In this document: in pieces, positions 1 through 6,704 of the stretch | How the letters are laid out: each line of letters begins with the position of its first letter | Numbering within the stretch: the stretch's first letter is position 1 | NCBI GenBank assembly: GCA_016199255.1 | Contig: JACQHA010000122.1 | Location: 1-12,593, forward strand | DNA: 12,593 bases | Direction: 5' to 3' | Origin: Deinococcus sp. | Lineage (GTDB): Bacteria; Deinococcota; Deinococci; JACQHA01 | Program-made: the position numbers and the translations under genes | Notes under the pieces: generated by a model | Databases searched by the model: none | What the model saw: only the letters and a program-made list of their open reading frames with translations | What the model was told of the DNA's origin: nothing

Positions 1-1
1 G

Positions 2-7
2 TATAAT
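2..7 (+). promoter_or_regulatory. Probable -10 box of the tRNA-Leu promoter
   Basis: A perfect TATAAT hexamer ends nine bases before the first base of the tRNA, which suits a stable-RNA promoter with a very short leader. The -35 box would lie outside the window, so the promoter is only half visible. Confidence 0.5.
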
Positions 8-16
8 CCGCCTGCT

Positions 17-103
17 GCCGGGATGGCGGAATTGGCAGACGCACTAGCTTGAGGGGCTAGCGGCCGCAAGGCTGTGTGGGTTCAAGTCCCGCTCCCGGCA
101 CCA
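17..103 (+). tRNA. tRNA-Leu (anticodon GAG), CCA encoded
   Basis: A class II tRNA reads CUC/CUU leucine codons. The 7-bp acceptor stem pairs 17-23 (GCCGGGA) with 93-99 (TCCCGGC), with discriminator A100 and an encoded CCA at 101-103. The anticodon stem CTAGC/GCTAG (44-48 and 56-60) encloses the loop TTGAGGG, giving anticodon GAG at 51-53. A long variable arm with a GCC-GCAA-GGC hairpin is typical of tRNA-Leu. The T arm carries the TTCAAGT loop between GTGGG and CCCGC. Confidence 0.97.
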
Positions 104-113
104 AGGTCTTTAT

Positions 114-135
114 CGGCGGGAAATGATTCCCGCCG
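114..135 (+). terminator. Hairpin downstream of tRNA-Leu
   Basis: A perfect 9-bp stem (CGGCGGGAA with TTCCCGCCG) closes a 4-base ATGA loop ten bases after the tRNA CCA end. There is no proper U tract afterwards (CTTCCCAATT), so it may act as a weak or factor-assisted terminator, or as a 3' processing signal for the tRNA. Confidence 0.5.
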
Positions 136-176
136 CTTCCCAATTGGAGCGGACCATGCCTGTCCAGGTAATCTAG

Positions 177-902
177 ATGCCGCCGCTGGGATGGTGGGGG
201 CTGGCTGCGGTGCTAGCGTCGCTGCCTGCTGCCCTGTGGCTGTGGTTCTACCTCAGGCACGACACTGACCCTGAGCCGCGCCACCTCATATGGATCACCT
301 TCCTCTTGGGCATGGCGGCGGTGGTGCCGCCTTTTTTGGCTGAGCAGGCCCTGCTCCGGCTGAGCATGTTTCAGGGGGACCGGCTGGGGACCATTGCCCT
401 GCGTGCCCTGGTGGTGATCGGCCCCCTGGAAGAGATTTTCAAGCTGCTGGCGGCGCTGCCCATGTTCTACCACCCGGACTTCGACGAGGCCATTGACGGG
501 CTGGTGTACGCCACCAGCGCGTCACTGGGATTCGCCACCATCGAGAACCTGTGGCGCTTTGCCGAGCGGGGAGCCAATCTCTTCAGTGTCGAGGGACTGC
601 AGCTCTTTATCCTGCGTGGGGTGCTCAGCACCCTGGGGCACGTGCTGTTCGCCGCTTCCTGGGGCTATGCCCTGGGCCAGAGCCGGCTTTGGGGCCGCCT
701 CTCCTGGCGCCTTCTGGGCGGCGGGCTGGCGCTGGCTTCGCTGGCCCACGGGCTGTTTGACCTGTTTCTCATGGCCGATGAGGCCTCAGACCAGCGCTGG
801 CAGCCCCTGGTGTGGCTGCTGGCCCCGCTCATGATTACCCTCTACCAGCGCATGAACCGCTACTTGATCCGGGCCCGGTTCCAGGATCGGGCCCTGATAT
901 AG
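177..902 (+). CDS. PrsW-family intramembrane protease
   Basis: A 241-residue polytopic membrane protein of the PrsW family, membrane proteases related to the CAAX/CPBP group; Bacillus PrsW makes the site-1 cut in an anti-sigma factor. The conserved motifs appear in order. A DPEPRH motif lies near residues 31-36 after the first membrane segment. Then come EExxK at E85, E86 and K89 (GPLEEIFK), DFDEAIDG at 101-108, IEN at 122-124, H155 in a membrane helix, and HGLFD with H191 and D195. The glutamates and histidines are the expected active-site and metal or acid residues. The ATG start has a modest AGGTA ribosome site seven bases upstream. The HtrA-type gene follows 23 bases later on the same strand, so the two may be co-transcribed as an envelope-stress pair. 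The substrate is unknown, because no anti-sigma factor is present in the window. Confidence 0.9.
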   Translation: MPPLGWWGLAAVLASLPAALWLWFYLRHDTDPEPRHLIWITFLLGMAAVVPPFLAEQALLRLSMFQGDRLGTIALRALVVIGPLEEIFKLLAALPMFYHPDFDEAIDGLVYATSASLGFATIENLWRFAERGANLFSVEGLQLFILRGVLSTLGHVLFAASWGYALGQSRLWGRLSWRLLGGGLALASLAHGLFDLFLMADEASDQRWQPLVWLLAPLMITLYQRMNRYLIRARFQDRALI

Positions 903-925
903 CCGTACACTGTAGGAGTATGACT

Positions 926-2023
926 ATGCTCACGCCTGCTAAGCGCCAAGCCCTGCGCAGCCTGGGGATCTGGCTTTTCGGCCTGGCTCTGGGCCTGGCC
1001 CTGGGGGACCTGCTCAACCTCCGCCTCCAGGTGACACCCGCCCAGCTCGCGTACACCACCAGGGAGCTGCTGGCAGTGCGCCAGAGCAGCGGCGCTGCGC
1101 CACCGGAGGAGGTGCTGGACGACGAGCGCAACACCATTGAGGTAGCCGAGCGCAACCGCCAGGTGGTGGTGGCTATTGGCCAGCGGGGGCAAGCTGGCAG
1201 CAGCGCCGGCTCCGGGTTTTTCTATGCCCCAGGGCGTATTGTCACCAATCAGCACGTGATCGACAGCCTGGATGAGATGGTAGTGACGCTGCCCAATGGC
1301 CAGACCGTGCCCGCCCAGCTCCTGGGCGCTGATGCTTCCTTGGACCTGGCGGCGCTGGCTATTGACCCGGAGCTCACCCCGGCAGTGGCCGCCTTTGCCC
1401 CCACCAGCCAGGTGCGGGTAGGCCAGAAGGCCATTGCTATTGGCCATCCTTTCAACCTGACCTCTAGCGTCACCAGCGGTATCGTCAGCGCTATCGGCCG
1501 GCAGATCACCGCCCGGGGCGAGGACCGGCTGGCTATTCCCCTGGTGATCCAGACTGACGCCGCCATCAACCCCGGCAACTCTGGGGGACCGCTCCTGGAC
1601 TCCAGTGGCCGGGTGCTGGGGGTGAACACCATGATCCTGTCTGACACTGGCACCAGCCACGGTGTGGGCTTTGCCATCCCGGCTGATCTTTTGGGGCGCT
1701 ACCTGCCCGAGCTGGAGACTACTGGCCGGGCGGTGCGGCCTTACTTAGGGATCAGCATGCGCGATCTGAGTGCTGAAGACCTGGCCGCCAACCCAGCTAT
1801 TACCGGAATCCGGGTGGAGGAAGTGCAGCCTGGCACTGCGGCCCAGCGCTCTGGCTTGCGCCCTGGCGACATTATTACTGCCATTAACGGCCAGTCCATT
1901 GCCCGGGTAGAGAACTTGCTGGCAGCAGTGTTGCTGAGCCACGTGGGGGACACGGTGCAGCTCACTGTACTGCGCGGTGACCAGACACTTACCGTGCTGG
2001 TGACGCTAGGGGCGTACCAGTGA
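926..2023 (+). CDS. HtrA/DegP-like membrane-anchored serine protease with PDZ domain
   Basis: A 365-residue S1C-family trypsin-like protease, which degrades damaged or specific envelope proteins on the outer face of the membrane. An N-terminal signal anchor spans about residues 13-30. A linker follows, then the protease domain from about 70 to 265 with the triad H110 (TNQHV), D140 (SLDLAAL) and S219 (PGNSGGP). One PDZ domain covers about 272-362, with the PYLGI carboxylate-binding loop at 272-276. This is the one-PDZ HhoA/DegS layout. The start at 926 is preferred because AGGAG at 914-918 is seven bases upstream. An ATG at 920 is too close to that site, and much longer upstream extensions would run through the prsW-like gene. 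Genus-level gene naming (htrA, degP, hhoA) is not resolvable from sequence alone. Confidence 0.93.
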   Translation: MLTPAKRQALRSLGIWLFGLALGLALGDLLNLRLQVTPAQLAYTTRELLAVRQSSGAAPPEEVLDDERNTIEVAERNRQVVVAIGQRGQAGSSAGSGFFYAPGRIVTNQHVIDSLDEMVVTLPNGQTVPAQLLGADASLDLAALAIDPELTPAVAAFAPTSQVRVGQKAIAIGHPFNLTSSVTSGIVSAIGRQITARGEDRLAIPLVIQTDAAINPGNSGGPLLDSSGRVLGVNTMILSDTGTSHGVGFAIPADLLGRYLPELETTGRAVRPYLGISMRDLSAEDLAANPAITGIRVEEVQPGTAAQRSGLRPGDIITAINGQSIARVENLLAAVLLSHVGDTVQLTVLRGDQTLTVLVTLGAYQ

Positions 2024-2025
2024 GG

Positions 2026-2049
2026 AGGGGCACGGCCGGCCGTGCCCCT
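2026..2049. terminator. Perfect 24-nt palindrome between convergent genes, probable bidirectional terminator
   Basis: The sequence AGGGGCACGG, CCGG, then CCGTGCCCCT is fully self-complementary: a 10-bp stem with a CCGG loop starting two bases after the htrA-like stop. It lies between the htrA-like gene and the convergent DinB gene. Neither side has a T tract, so termination would be weak or Rho-assisted in the classical view. Confidence 0.6.
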
Positions 2050-2083
2050 GATCGCAGCAAACCACCGGTGACGAGCCGAATCC

Positions 2084-2566
2084 CTAGCCCATGTACAGCG
2101 TCTGGGTATTGACTGGCTGCCCTAAGAGCTTCAGGTACATGTAGAGCTGGGTCTTGTGGGTGGCCATATGTTCCACCATGAAGAGCAGCAGCCGCCACAG
2201 CGGCATCTTTAGCTTAGGATCCCAGGGCGCCGACACTATCTTGGACTGGTAGTCTCTCTCGGCTAAGGCAGCTACAGCCTTTTTCGCCGCCTCCAGCCCC
2301 TGGTCCAGCCGGGCCCGGGCCGCCTTGGGGTCTAAAGGCCCTAGATTTTCCTCATCGTCCTCCATCCCACCTTCTTTAAACCAGCTGCCGTTGATCACAT
2401 AGGCCACGCTCCAGGTAGAGGTGGACAGGTGGTTCAACAGCTGGCCCAGGACCCAGAACTTCTCTCCGGGCTTCCAGTCCAGCTTCTTGGCCGGCGCCAG
2501 GGAGATCAAGCTGGCGGTGGGGCGATAGACCTCTTCCACATACTTGCCAAACTGCTCGAGATTCAT
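2084..2566 (-). CDS. DinB-family four-helix-bundle protein
   Basis: A 160-residue protein resembling the DinB/YfiT-like putative metal-dependent family, which includes bacillithiol/mycothiol-type thiol transferases, maleylpyruvate isomerase relatives and many proteins of unknown role. Three histidines sit where the family's metal triad is found: H46 (LLNHLS), H133 and H137 (VEHMATHK). The ATG has a strong AGGAGG eight bases upstream on the minus strand. The gene is convergent with the htrA-like gene and divergent from lysJ, sharing a 66-base intergenic region. The enzymatic reaction cannot be inferred from the window. Confidence 0.85.
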   Translation of the reverse strand: MNLEQFGKYVEEVYRPTASLISLAPAKKLDWKPGEKFWVLGQLLNHLSTSTWSVAYVINGSWFKEGGMEDDEENLGPLDPKAARARLDQGLEAAKKAVAALAERDYQSKIVSAPWDPKLKMPLWRLLLFMVEHMATHKTQLYMYLKLLGQPVNTQTLYMG

Positions 2567-2585
2567 CTTCTGCCTCCTCTAGTTC

Positions 2586-2616
2586 CGGGGATTACTATAA
2601 CTCCCCGTGCTATAGT
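2586..2616. promoter_or_regulatory. Divergent dinB/lysJ promoter region with an inverted repeat
   Basis: An inverted repeat, CGGGGA (2586-2591) and TCCCCG (2602-2607) with a 10-base AT-rich centre, sits in the short region between the two divergent starts. TATAGT -10-like hexamers occur on both strands: plus 2611-2616 toward lysJ, and minus 2599-2594 toward dinB, inside the repeat. No convincing -35 boxes are visible. The arrangement would suit an operator controlling both genes, but this is inference. Confidence 0.35.
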
Positions 2617-2632
2617 TTGCCGGGAGGCAACA

Positions 2633-3793
2633 GTGAACATCATTGAGCTGGAGTCTCGCTTTACCTCGGGAGTGTACCCCAAGCGCCGCTTAGCCATTGT
2701 GCGCGGCCAGGGCGCTCATTTGTGGGATGAACAGGGTCGGGAGTATATTGACTGCGCCGCTGGCATTGGCGTGGCAAACGTGGGCCACTGCCACCCCCGG
2801 GTGGTGGCGGCGCTCACCCAGCAGGCCCAGACCCTGATTACCTGCCCGGAGATCTTCTACAACAACCAGCGGGCCGAGCTGGAGCGGCGCTTAATTGAGC
2901 TGGCTCCCCAGGGCCTGGACCGGGTGTTCCTGTGCAATTCCGGCACCGAGGCCATGGAGACCGCCCTGAAGCTGGCGCGCCTGGCCACCAAGCGCCCCAA
3001 TTTTGTGGCCTGCATGCGCGGCTTCCACGGCCGCACCATGGGCGCTTTGTCTGCCACTTACAAGAAAGAGTACCGGGAGCCCTTCATGCCGCTCCTGGAC
3101 GGCTTCAGCCATGTGCCCTTTGAGAATCTGGAGGCACTGGAGCAGGCAGTAGATGAGCGCACTGCCGGGGTGTTTATTGAGGTAGTGCAGGGCGAGGGCG
3201 GAGTGCGCCCCGCCAGCTCCCAGTACCTGCGGGGCGTGGAACAGCTCTGCCGGCAGCGGGGCACCATGTTGATCGTGGACGAAGTGCAGACCGGCTTTGG
3301 CCGCACCGGCAAGCTCTTCGCCGTGGAACATTCTGGCATCACCCCGGACTTCTTGTGTGTAGCCAAGGCCCTAGGGGGCGGCGTGCCCATTGGGGCGGCG
3401 CTATTCAACAGCCAGAAAACGGGAGAGATCCCCAAAGGGGTGCATGGCTCCACCTTTGGCGGCAACCCTCTGGCAGCCGCCGCCGCCTGCGCGGCGCTGG
3501 ACGTGATTATTGGTGAGGACCTGAGCCGCCGGGCTCAAGAGCTGGGTGAGTACTTCATGAACCAGCTGCGCGCCATCCAGTCGCCGCTGATCCGGGAAGT
3601 TCGGGGGCTGGGCCTGATGGTAGGCATTGAACTGAAAGAGAAGGTGCAGCCTTATTTGGAAGCCCTCATGGAAAAAGGGGTGCTGGCGCTCCCTGCTGGC
3701 CCCAACGTGCTCCGCCTGCTGCCGCCCCTGGTGATCTCGAAAGAGGATCTGGACACCGTAGTGCGGCGCCTGGGGGAGGTACTCACTGACTGA
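2633..3793 (+). CDS. lysJ: LysW-gamma-L-lysine / acetylornithine-type aminotransferase (LysJ/ArgD)
   Basis: A 386-residue class III PLP-dependent aminotransferase. In the LysW pathway LysJ converts the LysW-bound semialdehyde to LysW-gamma-lysine, or to LysW-ornithine in the arginine branch, using glutamate as amino donor. Visible are [12 protein letters not shown] (102-113) for phosphate binding, [10 protein letters not shown] (131-140), and [11 protein letters not shown] (216-226) with the PLP-pyridine aspartate D216. The Schiff-base lysine is K245 in [10 protein letters not shown], followed by STFGGNPL (273-280). The GTG start at 2633 has GGGAGG five bases upstream. Sequence alone does not separate LysJ from ArgD. 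The name rests on lysK directly downstream and on lysW/lysX at the other end of the window. Confidence 0.88.
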   Translation: MNIIELESRFTSGVYPKRRLAIVRGQGAHLWDEQGREYIDCAAGIGVANVGHCHPRVVAALTQQAQTLITCPEIFYNNQRAELERRLIELAPQGLDRVFLCNSGTEAMETALKLARLATKRPNFVACMRGFHGRTMGALSATYKKEYREPFMPLLDGFSHVPFENLEALEQAVDERTAGVFIEVVQGEGGVRPASSQYLRGVEQLCRQRGTMLIVDEVQTGFGRTGKLFAVEHSGITPDFLCVAKALGGGVPIGAALFNSQKTGEIPKGVHGSTFGGNPLAAAAACAALDVIIGEDLSRRAQELGEYFMNQLRAIQSPLIREVRGLGLMVGIELKEKVQPYLEALMEKGVLALPAGPNVLRLLPPLVISKEDLDTVVRRLGEVLTD

Positions 3794-4823
3794 CCTGGAA
3801 CTCCTACAGGGTGCAGTCTCCATCTACAGTCCCTCCGGCCAGGAGCAGGCAGTGGCGGAGTTTCTAGCGGCAGAAATGGCCCGGCGCGGCATGCGATCCG
3901 GCATTGATGATGCTGGGAACGCCGTAGGGGAAGTGGGCACTGGCCCCCGTACCCTGCTGCTCCTGGGGCACATTGACACTGTGCCAGGCTTTATCCCGGT
4001 GGAGCTTATGAATGGCCAGCTCTACGGCCGGGGGGCAGTGGACGCCAAGGGGCCGATCTGCGCCTTTATCGCCGCGGCCTCGCGCGGCGCCCCGCCTGGG
4101 CTCAAAGTGAGAGTGGTAGGCGCAGTGGAGGAGGAGGCAGCCAGTTCCCGGGGCGCCCGCCACCTGGTAGAGACCTATGCCCAGGCGCCTGACTACGTCA
4201 TTATTGGCGAGCCCAGCGGCTGGGAGGCAATCACTGTAGGGTACAAGGGCCGGCTCTTGGCGCACTGCCAGCTGCGCCTTCCTGTGGCCCACACCGCTTC
4301 CGGGCTGCCCTCCGCTGCCGAGCGGGCCGTGCAGCTCTGGAACGCCGTGGCCGACTACGCTAAAGCGCTGAACCAGGGGAAGAAAGTGTTCGAACAGCTT
4401 GGCCCCAGCCTGCGCCACATTGCCACTTCATCTGACGGGCTCAGCGAGCACTTAGAGATGACCATCGGTTGCCGGCTGCCGCCGGACTGCGATTCAGACG
4501 CTCTCAAAGCCCTCATGGCCAGCGTGGACCCAGACATCCAGCTCTCTTTCGAAAGCTATGACCCGCCTTACCGGGCAGAGAAAAATAATGCCCTGGTGCG
4601 GGCTTTTCTCAAGTCCATCAGGGCGCAGGGCGGGCAGCCGGCGTTCAAGGTCAAGACCGGCACCTCGGACATGAACGTGGTAGGGCCGGCCTGGCGGTGC
4701 CCGATTGTGGCCTATGGCCCAGGCGACTCCAGCTTGGACCACACCCCCCAGGAGCATGTGGCTATGGCTGAGTACCAGCAGGCCATCCAGGTGCTCAGCG
4801 GGGTGATTGCTGCCTTAGGGTAA
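3786..4823 (+). CDS. lysK: LysW-lysine / LysW-ornithine hydrolase (LysK), probable CTG start
   Basis: An M20-family zinc peptidase of 345 residues that cleaves the isopeptide bond between LysW and finished lysine (or ornithine). Metal and catalytic residues are visible in CTG-based numbering: H62 and D64 (GHIDTV), D86 (GAVDAKGP), E115-E117, E142 (GEPSGWE) and H319 (LDHTPQEH). The KTGTSDMNV motif is typical of LysK. The conserved N-terminal stretch [17 protein letters not shown] begins upstream of the first GTG (3852). The open frame back to a TAG at 3759 contains no ATG, GTG or TTG. CTG at 3786 has GGAGG (3775-3779) six bases upstream and overlaps the lysJ stop by eight bases, so it is the best inferred start. 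A start at 3852 would remove conserved sequence. Confidence 0.88.
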   Translation: MTDLELLQGAVSIYSPSGQEQAVAEFLAAEMARRGMRSGIDDAGNAVGEVGTGPRTLLLLGHIDTVPGFIPVELMNGQLYGRGAVDAKGPICAFIAAASRGAPPGLKVRVVGAVEEEAASSRGARHLVETYAQAPDYVIIGEPSGWEAITVGYKGRLLAHCQLRLPVAHTASGLPSAAERAVQLWNAVADYAKALNQGKKVFEQLGPSLRHIATSSDGLSEHLEMTIGCRLPPDCDSDALKALMASVDPDIQLSFESYDPPYRAEKNNALVRAFLKSIRAQGGQPAFKVKTGTSDMNVVGPAWRCPIVAYGPGDSSLDHTPQEHVAMAEYQQAIQVLSGVIAALG

Positions 4824-4841
4824 CTGAAAAGCCGCTCTAGA

Positions 4842-5810
4842 TTGCCCGGCGCCAAGTGTGATACAGCTAGCAGCGTGAGTAGTGGGCCACCCCAGGCATC
4901 TCCCATTACCTTTGTTTTCTTAGACGGCATCGGGCTCGGGCCAGCCGGGGCCCAGAACCCCTTCCAGCCGGGAGCGATGCCTTTCCTGGAAGCACTGATA
5001 GGCGGCCCGCTAGTGGCCGGACGCACCGTAGATCGCCCAGGACTACTGCTGCGCCCCATTGATGCCAGCTTAGGGATTCCGGGCCTGCCCCAGAGCGCCA
5101 CGGGACAGACAGCGCTGTTCACCGGCATCAATGCCCCGGCGCAGCTCGGTTTCCACCTGTCTGCCTACCCCACCCCCACCCTACAGGCCATTATTGAGCA
5201 GCACAGCATTCTCAAGCGCATTACCGCCCTGGGCCTCAATGCCACCTTCGCCAACGCCTACACCCGGGCGTATTTCGCCGCCGTAGAGCGCGGCGAGCGC
5301 AAGCACTCTGCCTCAACCCTCTGCGTCCTGGCCGCTGGCCTCCCCTTCCGCGACTTCGCTCACCTGGCTAGAGGCCAGGCGGTGTTCTGGGACATTACGA
5401 ACCGCATGGCCCTGGAGCGCTCGCCCCATTATCCCGGGCTCAAACCCTGCCACCCTTTTGACGCCGGGGTGAACCTGGCCCGGCTGGCCCAAGCGCACCA
5501 CCTGGTGCTCTATGAGTCCTTCCGCTCCGACTTAATCGGCCACGCCCAGGACTGGGGGGAAGCCTATAGCTTTTTGGCTGACCTGGACCACTTTCTGGCC
5601 GGGGTCCTGTCAGCCACCCCGGGAGCCACCCTCCTGATCACCAGCGACCATGGCAATTTAGAGGACCTGTCCACCAAGACCCACACCCTGCACCAGGTGC
5701 CACTACTGGCCATTGGCCCGGGGGCGCAGGCCTTCGGGCAGGTCACCGACCTCACCGGGGTCACGCCGGCCATTGTGCGGCACTTGAGCCAGCTGCCGAG
5801 TACTATGTAG
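4842..5810 (+). CDS. Alkaline-phosphatase-superfamily metalloenzyme, phosphoglycerate-mutase-like
   Basis: About 322 residues with the metal-binding pattern of the Metalloenzyme domain shared by cofactor-independent phosphoglycerate mutase, phosphopentomutase and phosphatases. In TTG-based numbering the motifs are FLDGIGLGP with D28, and SATGQTALFTG (85-95) with a Thr at the usual nucleophile place. DLIGH (D230, H234), SDHGN (D269, H270) and KTHTLHQVP (H281, H284) follow. It is shorter than the ~510-residue iPGM because the large inserted phosphotransferase domain is missing. The substrate is unknown. It begins just after lysK on the same strand and ends at a hairpin terminator. The start is uncertain: TTG 4842, GTG 4875 and a CTG at 4824 directly abutting the lysK stop are all possible, and none has a good ribosome site. 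All lie upstream of the first conserved motif. Confidence 0.8.
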   Translation: MPGAKCDTASSVSSGPPQASPITFVFLDGIGLGPAGAQNPFQPGAMPFLEALIGGPLVAGRTVDRPGLLLRPIDASLGIPGLPQSATGQTALFTGINAPAQLGFHLSAYPTPTLQAIIEQHSILKRITALGLNATFANAYTRAYFAAVERGERKHSASTLCVLAAGLPFRDFAHLARGQAVFWDITNRMALERSPHYPGLKPCHPFDAGVNLARLAQAHHLVLYESFRSDLIGHAQDWGEAYSFLADLDHFLAGVLSATPGATLLITSDHGNLEDLSTKTHTLHQVPLLAIGPGAQAFGQVTDLTGVTPAIVRHLSQLPSTM

Positions 5811-5811
5811 C

Positions 5812-5836
5812 GGGGCACGGCCAGTGTCCCAGTTTT
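5812..5836 (+). terminator. Probable intrinsic terminator after the metalloenzyme gene
   Basis: A 7-bp stem (GGGGCAC with GTGTCCC, one G-U pair) closes a 5-base GGCCA loop and is followed by AGTTTT. It begins two bases after the stop codon and is the only hairpin in the window with even a short T run. It would end the lysJ-lysK-metalloenzyme transcript, or act as a partial barrier before the next short ORF, whose ribosome site follows within ten bases. Confidence 0.6.
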
Positions 5837-5853
5837 CATGTGAAGGAGCGGCC

Positions 5854-5925
5854 ATGATCAAGGTCTCGCTAGGACGGGGAGCGGCGCTAGAGGCCCGGGC
5901 CGACGCCCTGAAGGTAGAGTTCTGA
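5854..5925 (+). CDS. 23-residue ORF: leader peptide or gene remnant
   Basis: A short ATG ORF (MIKVSLGRGAALEARADALK plus three residues) has a strong AAGGAG ribosome site (5843-5848) at good spacing. Its TGA stop overlaps the apparent CTG start of the SAM hydrolase as CTGA. It could be a translated leader coupling ribosomes to the next gene. Its pattern (hydrophobic strand, G..L.A.ADAL) is also reminiscent of the first residues of M17 leucyl aminopeptidases, which would make it a 5' remnant of a deleted pepA-like gene. Both readings are inference; the ribosome site and the overlap are directly visible. Confidence 0.4.
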   Translation: MIKVSLGRGAALEARADALKVEF

Positions 5926-6704
5926 GCCGGATTATTGCCCTGCTCACCGACTTCGGCCACAGCGACCCCTATGTGGGGGTCATGCACGGGGTGATACTGG
6001 GCACCAATCCCCAGGTGCAGGTAGTGGACCTGTGCCACCAGGTACTGCCCCAGAACGTCTCCCAGGCGGCGTTCCTGCTGCGCTCTGCCTATCCCTATTT
6101 TCCTACCGGCACCATCTTTGTGGCGGTAGTGGACCCAGGCGTAGGCTCAGGGCGGCGCATCCTCTGCCTGGCTACCCCCCGCTACCGGTTCCTGGCGCCA
6201 GATAACGGCCTCTTAAGCCTGGTAGAGGCACCAGGGCAGTGGATTCAGGTCGCCAACCGGCGCTACTTCTTAGACGTGGTGAGCCACACTTTCCAAGGCC
6301 GGGATATTTTTGCCCCAGTGGCCGCCCACCTGTCGCTGGGGCTGGACCCGGCTGAGCTAGGCCCAATAGTGAACGACCCCCAGCGCTTGCCGGCCAACGT
6401 TCCCCAGCGCATAAGAGGCGAGCTACGCGCCCAGGTCGTGCACGTGGATCACTTCGGCAATCTGATCACCAACGCCAGCGCCGCCGATCTAGCAGCCCTG
6501 GGAAGTAACTACACTATTTCTATCGGCCAAGTGGAATTACCCGGCCTGCACCAGACCTATACCAGTGTCCCGCCTGGGGAGTTAGTGGCACTCATTGGCA
6601 GCAGCGGCCAGCTAGAGGTGGCGGTAAGTAGCGGCAGCGCCAGCCAGCGGCTAGGAGCCGGGGTAGGGACAGCAGTGCTAATACGTCTCAGGGGTAGATG
6701 CTGA
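5922..6704 (+). CDS. SAM hydroxide adenosyltransferase (SAM hydrolase, former DUF62)
   Basis: A 260-residue enzyme of the family that hydrolyses S-adenosylmethionine to adenosine and methionine, related to SAM-dependent fluorinase/chlorinase. Motifs in CTG-based numbering are LLTDFGHSDPYVG (7-19), VDPGVGSGRR with D71 and R78, and SHTFQGRDIFAP with H122. These supply the Asp-Arg-His set characteristic of the hydrolase branch. A C-terminal domain starts near VDHFGNLITN. No ATG, GTG or TTG lies between the upstream TGA at 5841 and the conserved TDFG motif. CTG at 5922 gives the family's usual N terminus (xSRIIALLTDFG) and overlaps the stop of the preceding short ORF, so translation by re-initiation is likely. 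A start at GTG 5973 would delete the active-site Asp loop. The stop overlaps the convergent glycosyltransferase gene by 17 bases. Confidence 0.88.
   Translation: MSRIIALLTDFGHSDPYVGVMHGVILGTNPQVQVVDLCHQVLPQNVSQAAFLLRSAYPYFPTGTIFVAVVDPGVGSGRRILCLATPRYRFLAPDNGLLSLVEAPGQWIQVANRRYFLDVVSHTFQGRDIFAPVAAHLSLGLDPAELGPIVNDPQRLPANVPQRIRGELRAQVVHVDHFGNLITNASAADLAALGSNYTISIGQVELPGLHQTYTSVPPGELVALIGSSGQLEVAVSSGSASQRLGAGVGTAVLIRLRGRC

Noticed and set aside
17..135. tRNA-Leu as an integration (att) site
   Set aside because: No integrase gene and no direct repeat of the tRNA 3' end is found in the window.
860..1660. 266-codon minus-strand frame inside the htrA-like gene
   Set aside because: It lies fully opposite a gene with an intact catalytic triad and has shadow-frame composition.
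4842..5810. Full cofactor-independent phosphoglycerate mutase
   Set aside because: At about 322 residues it lacks the inserted phosphotransferase domain, so only the superfamily is supported.
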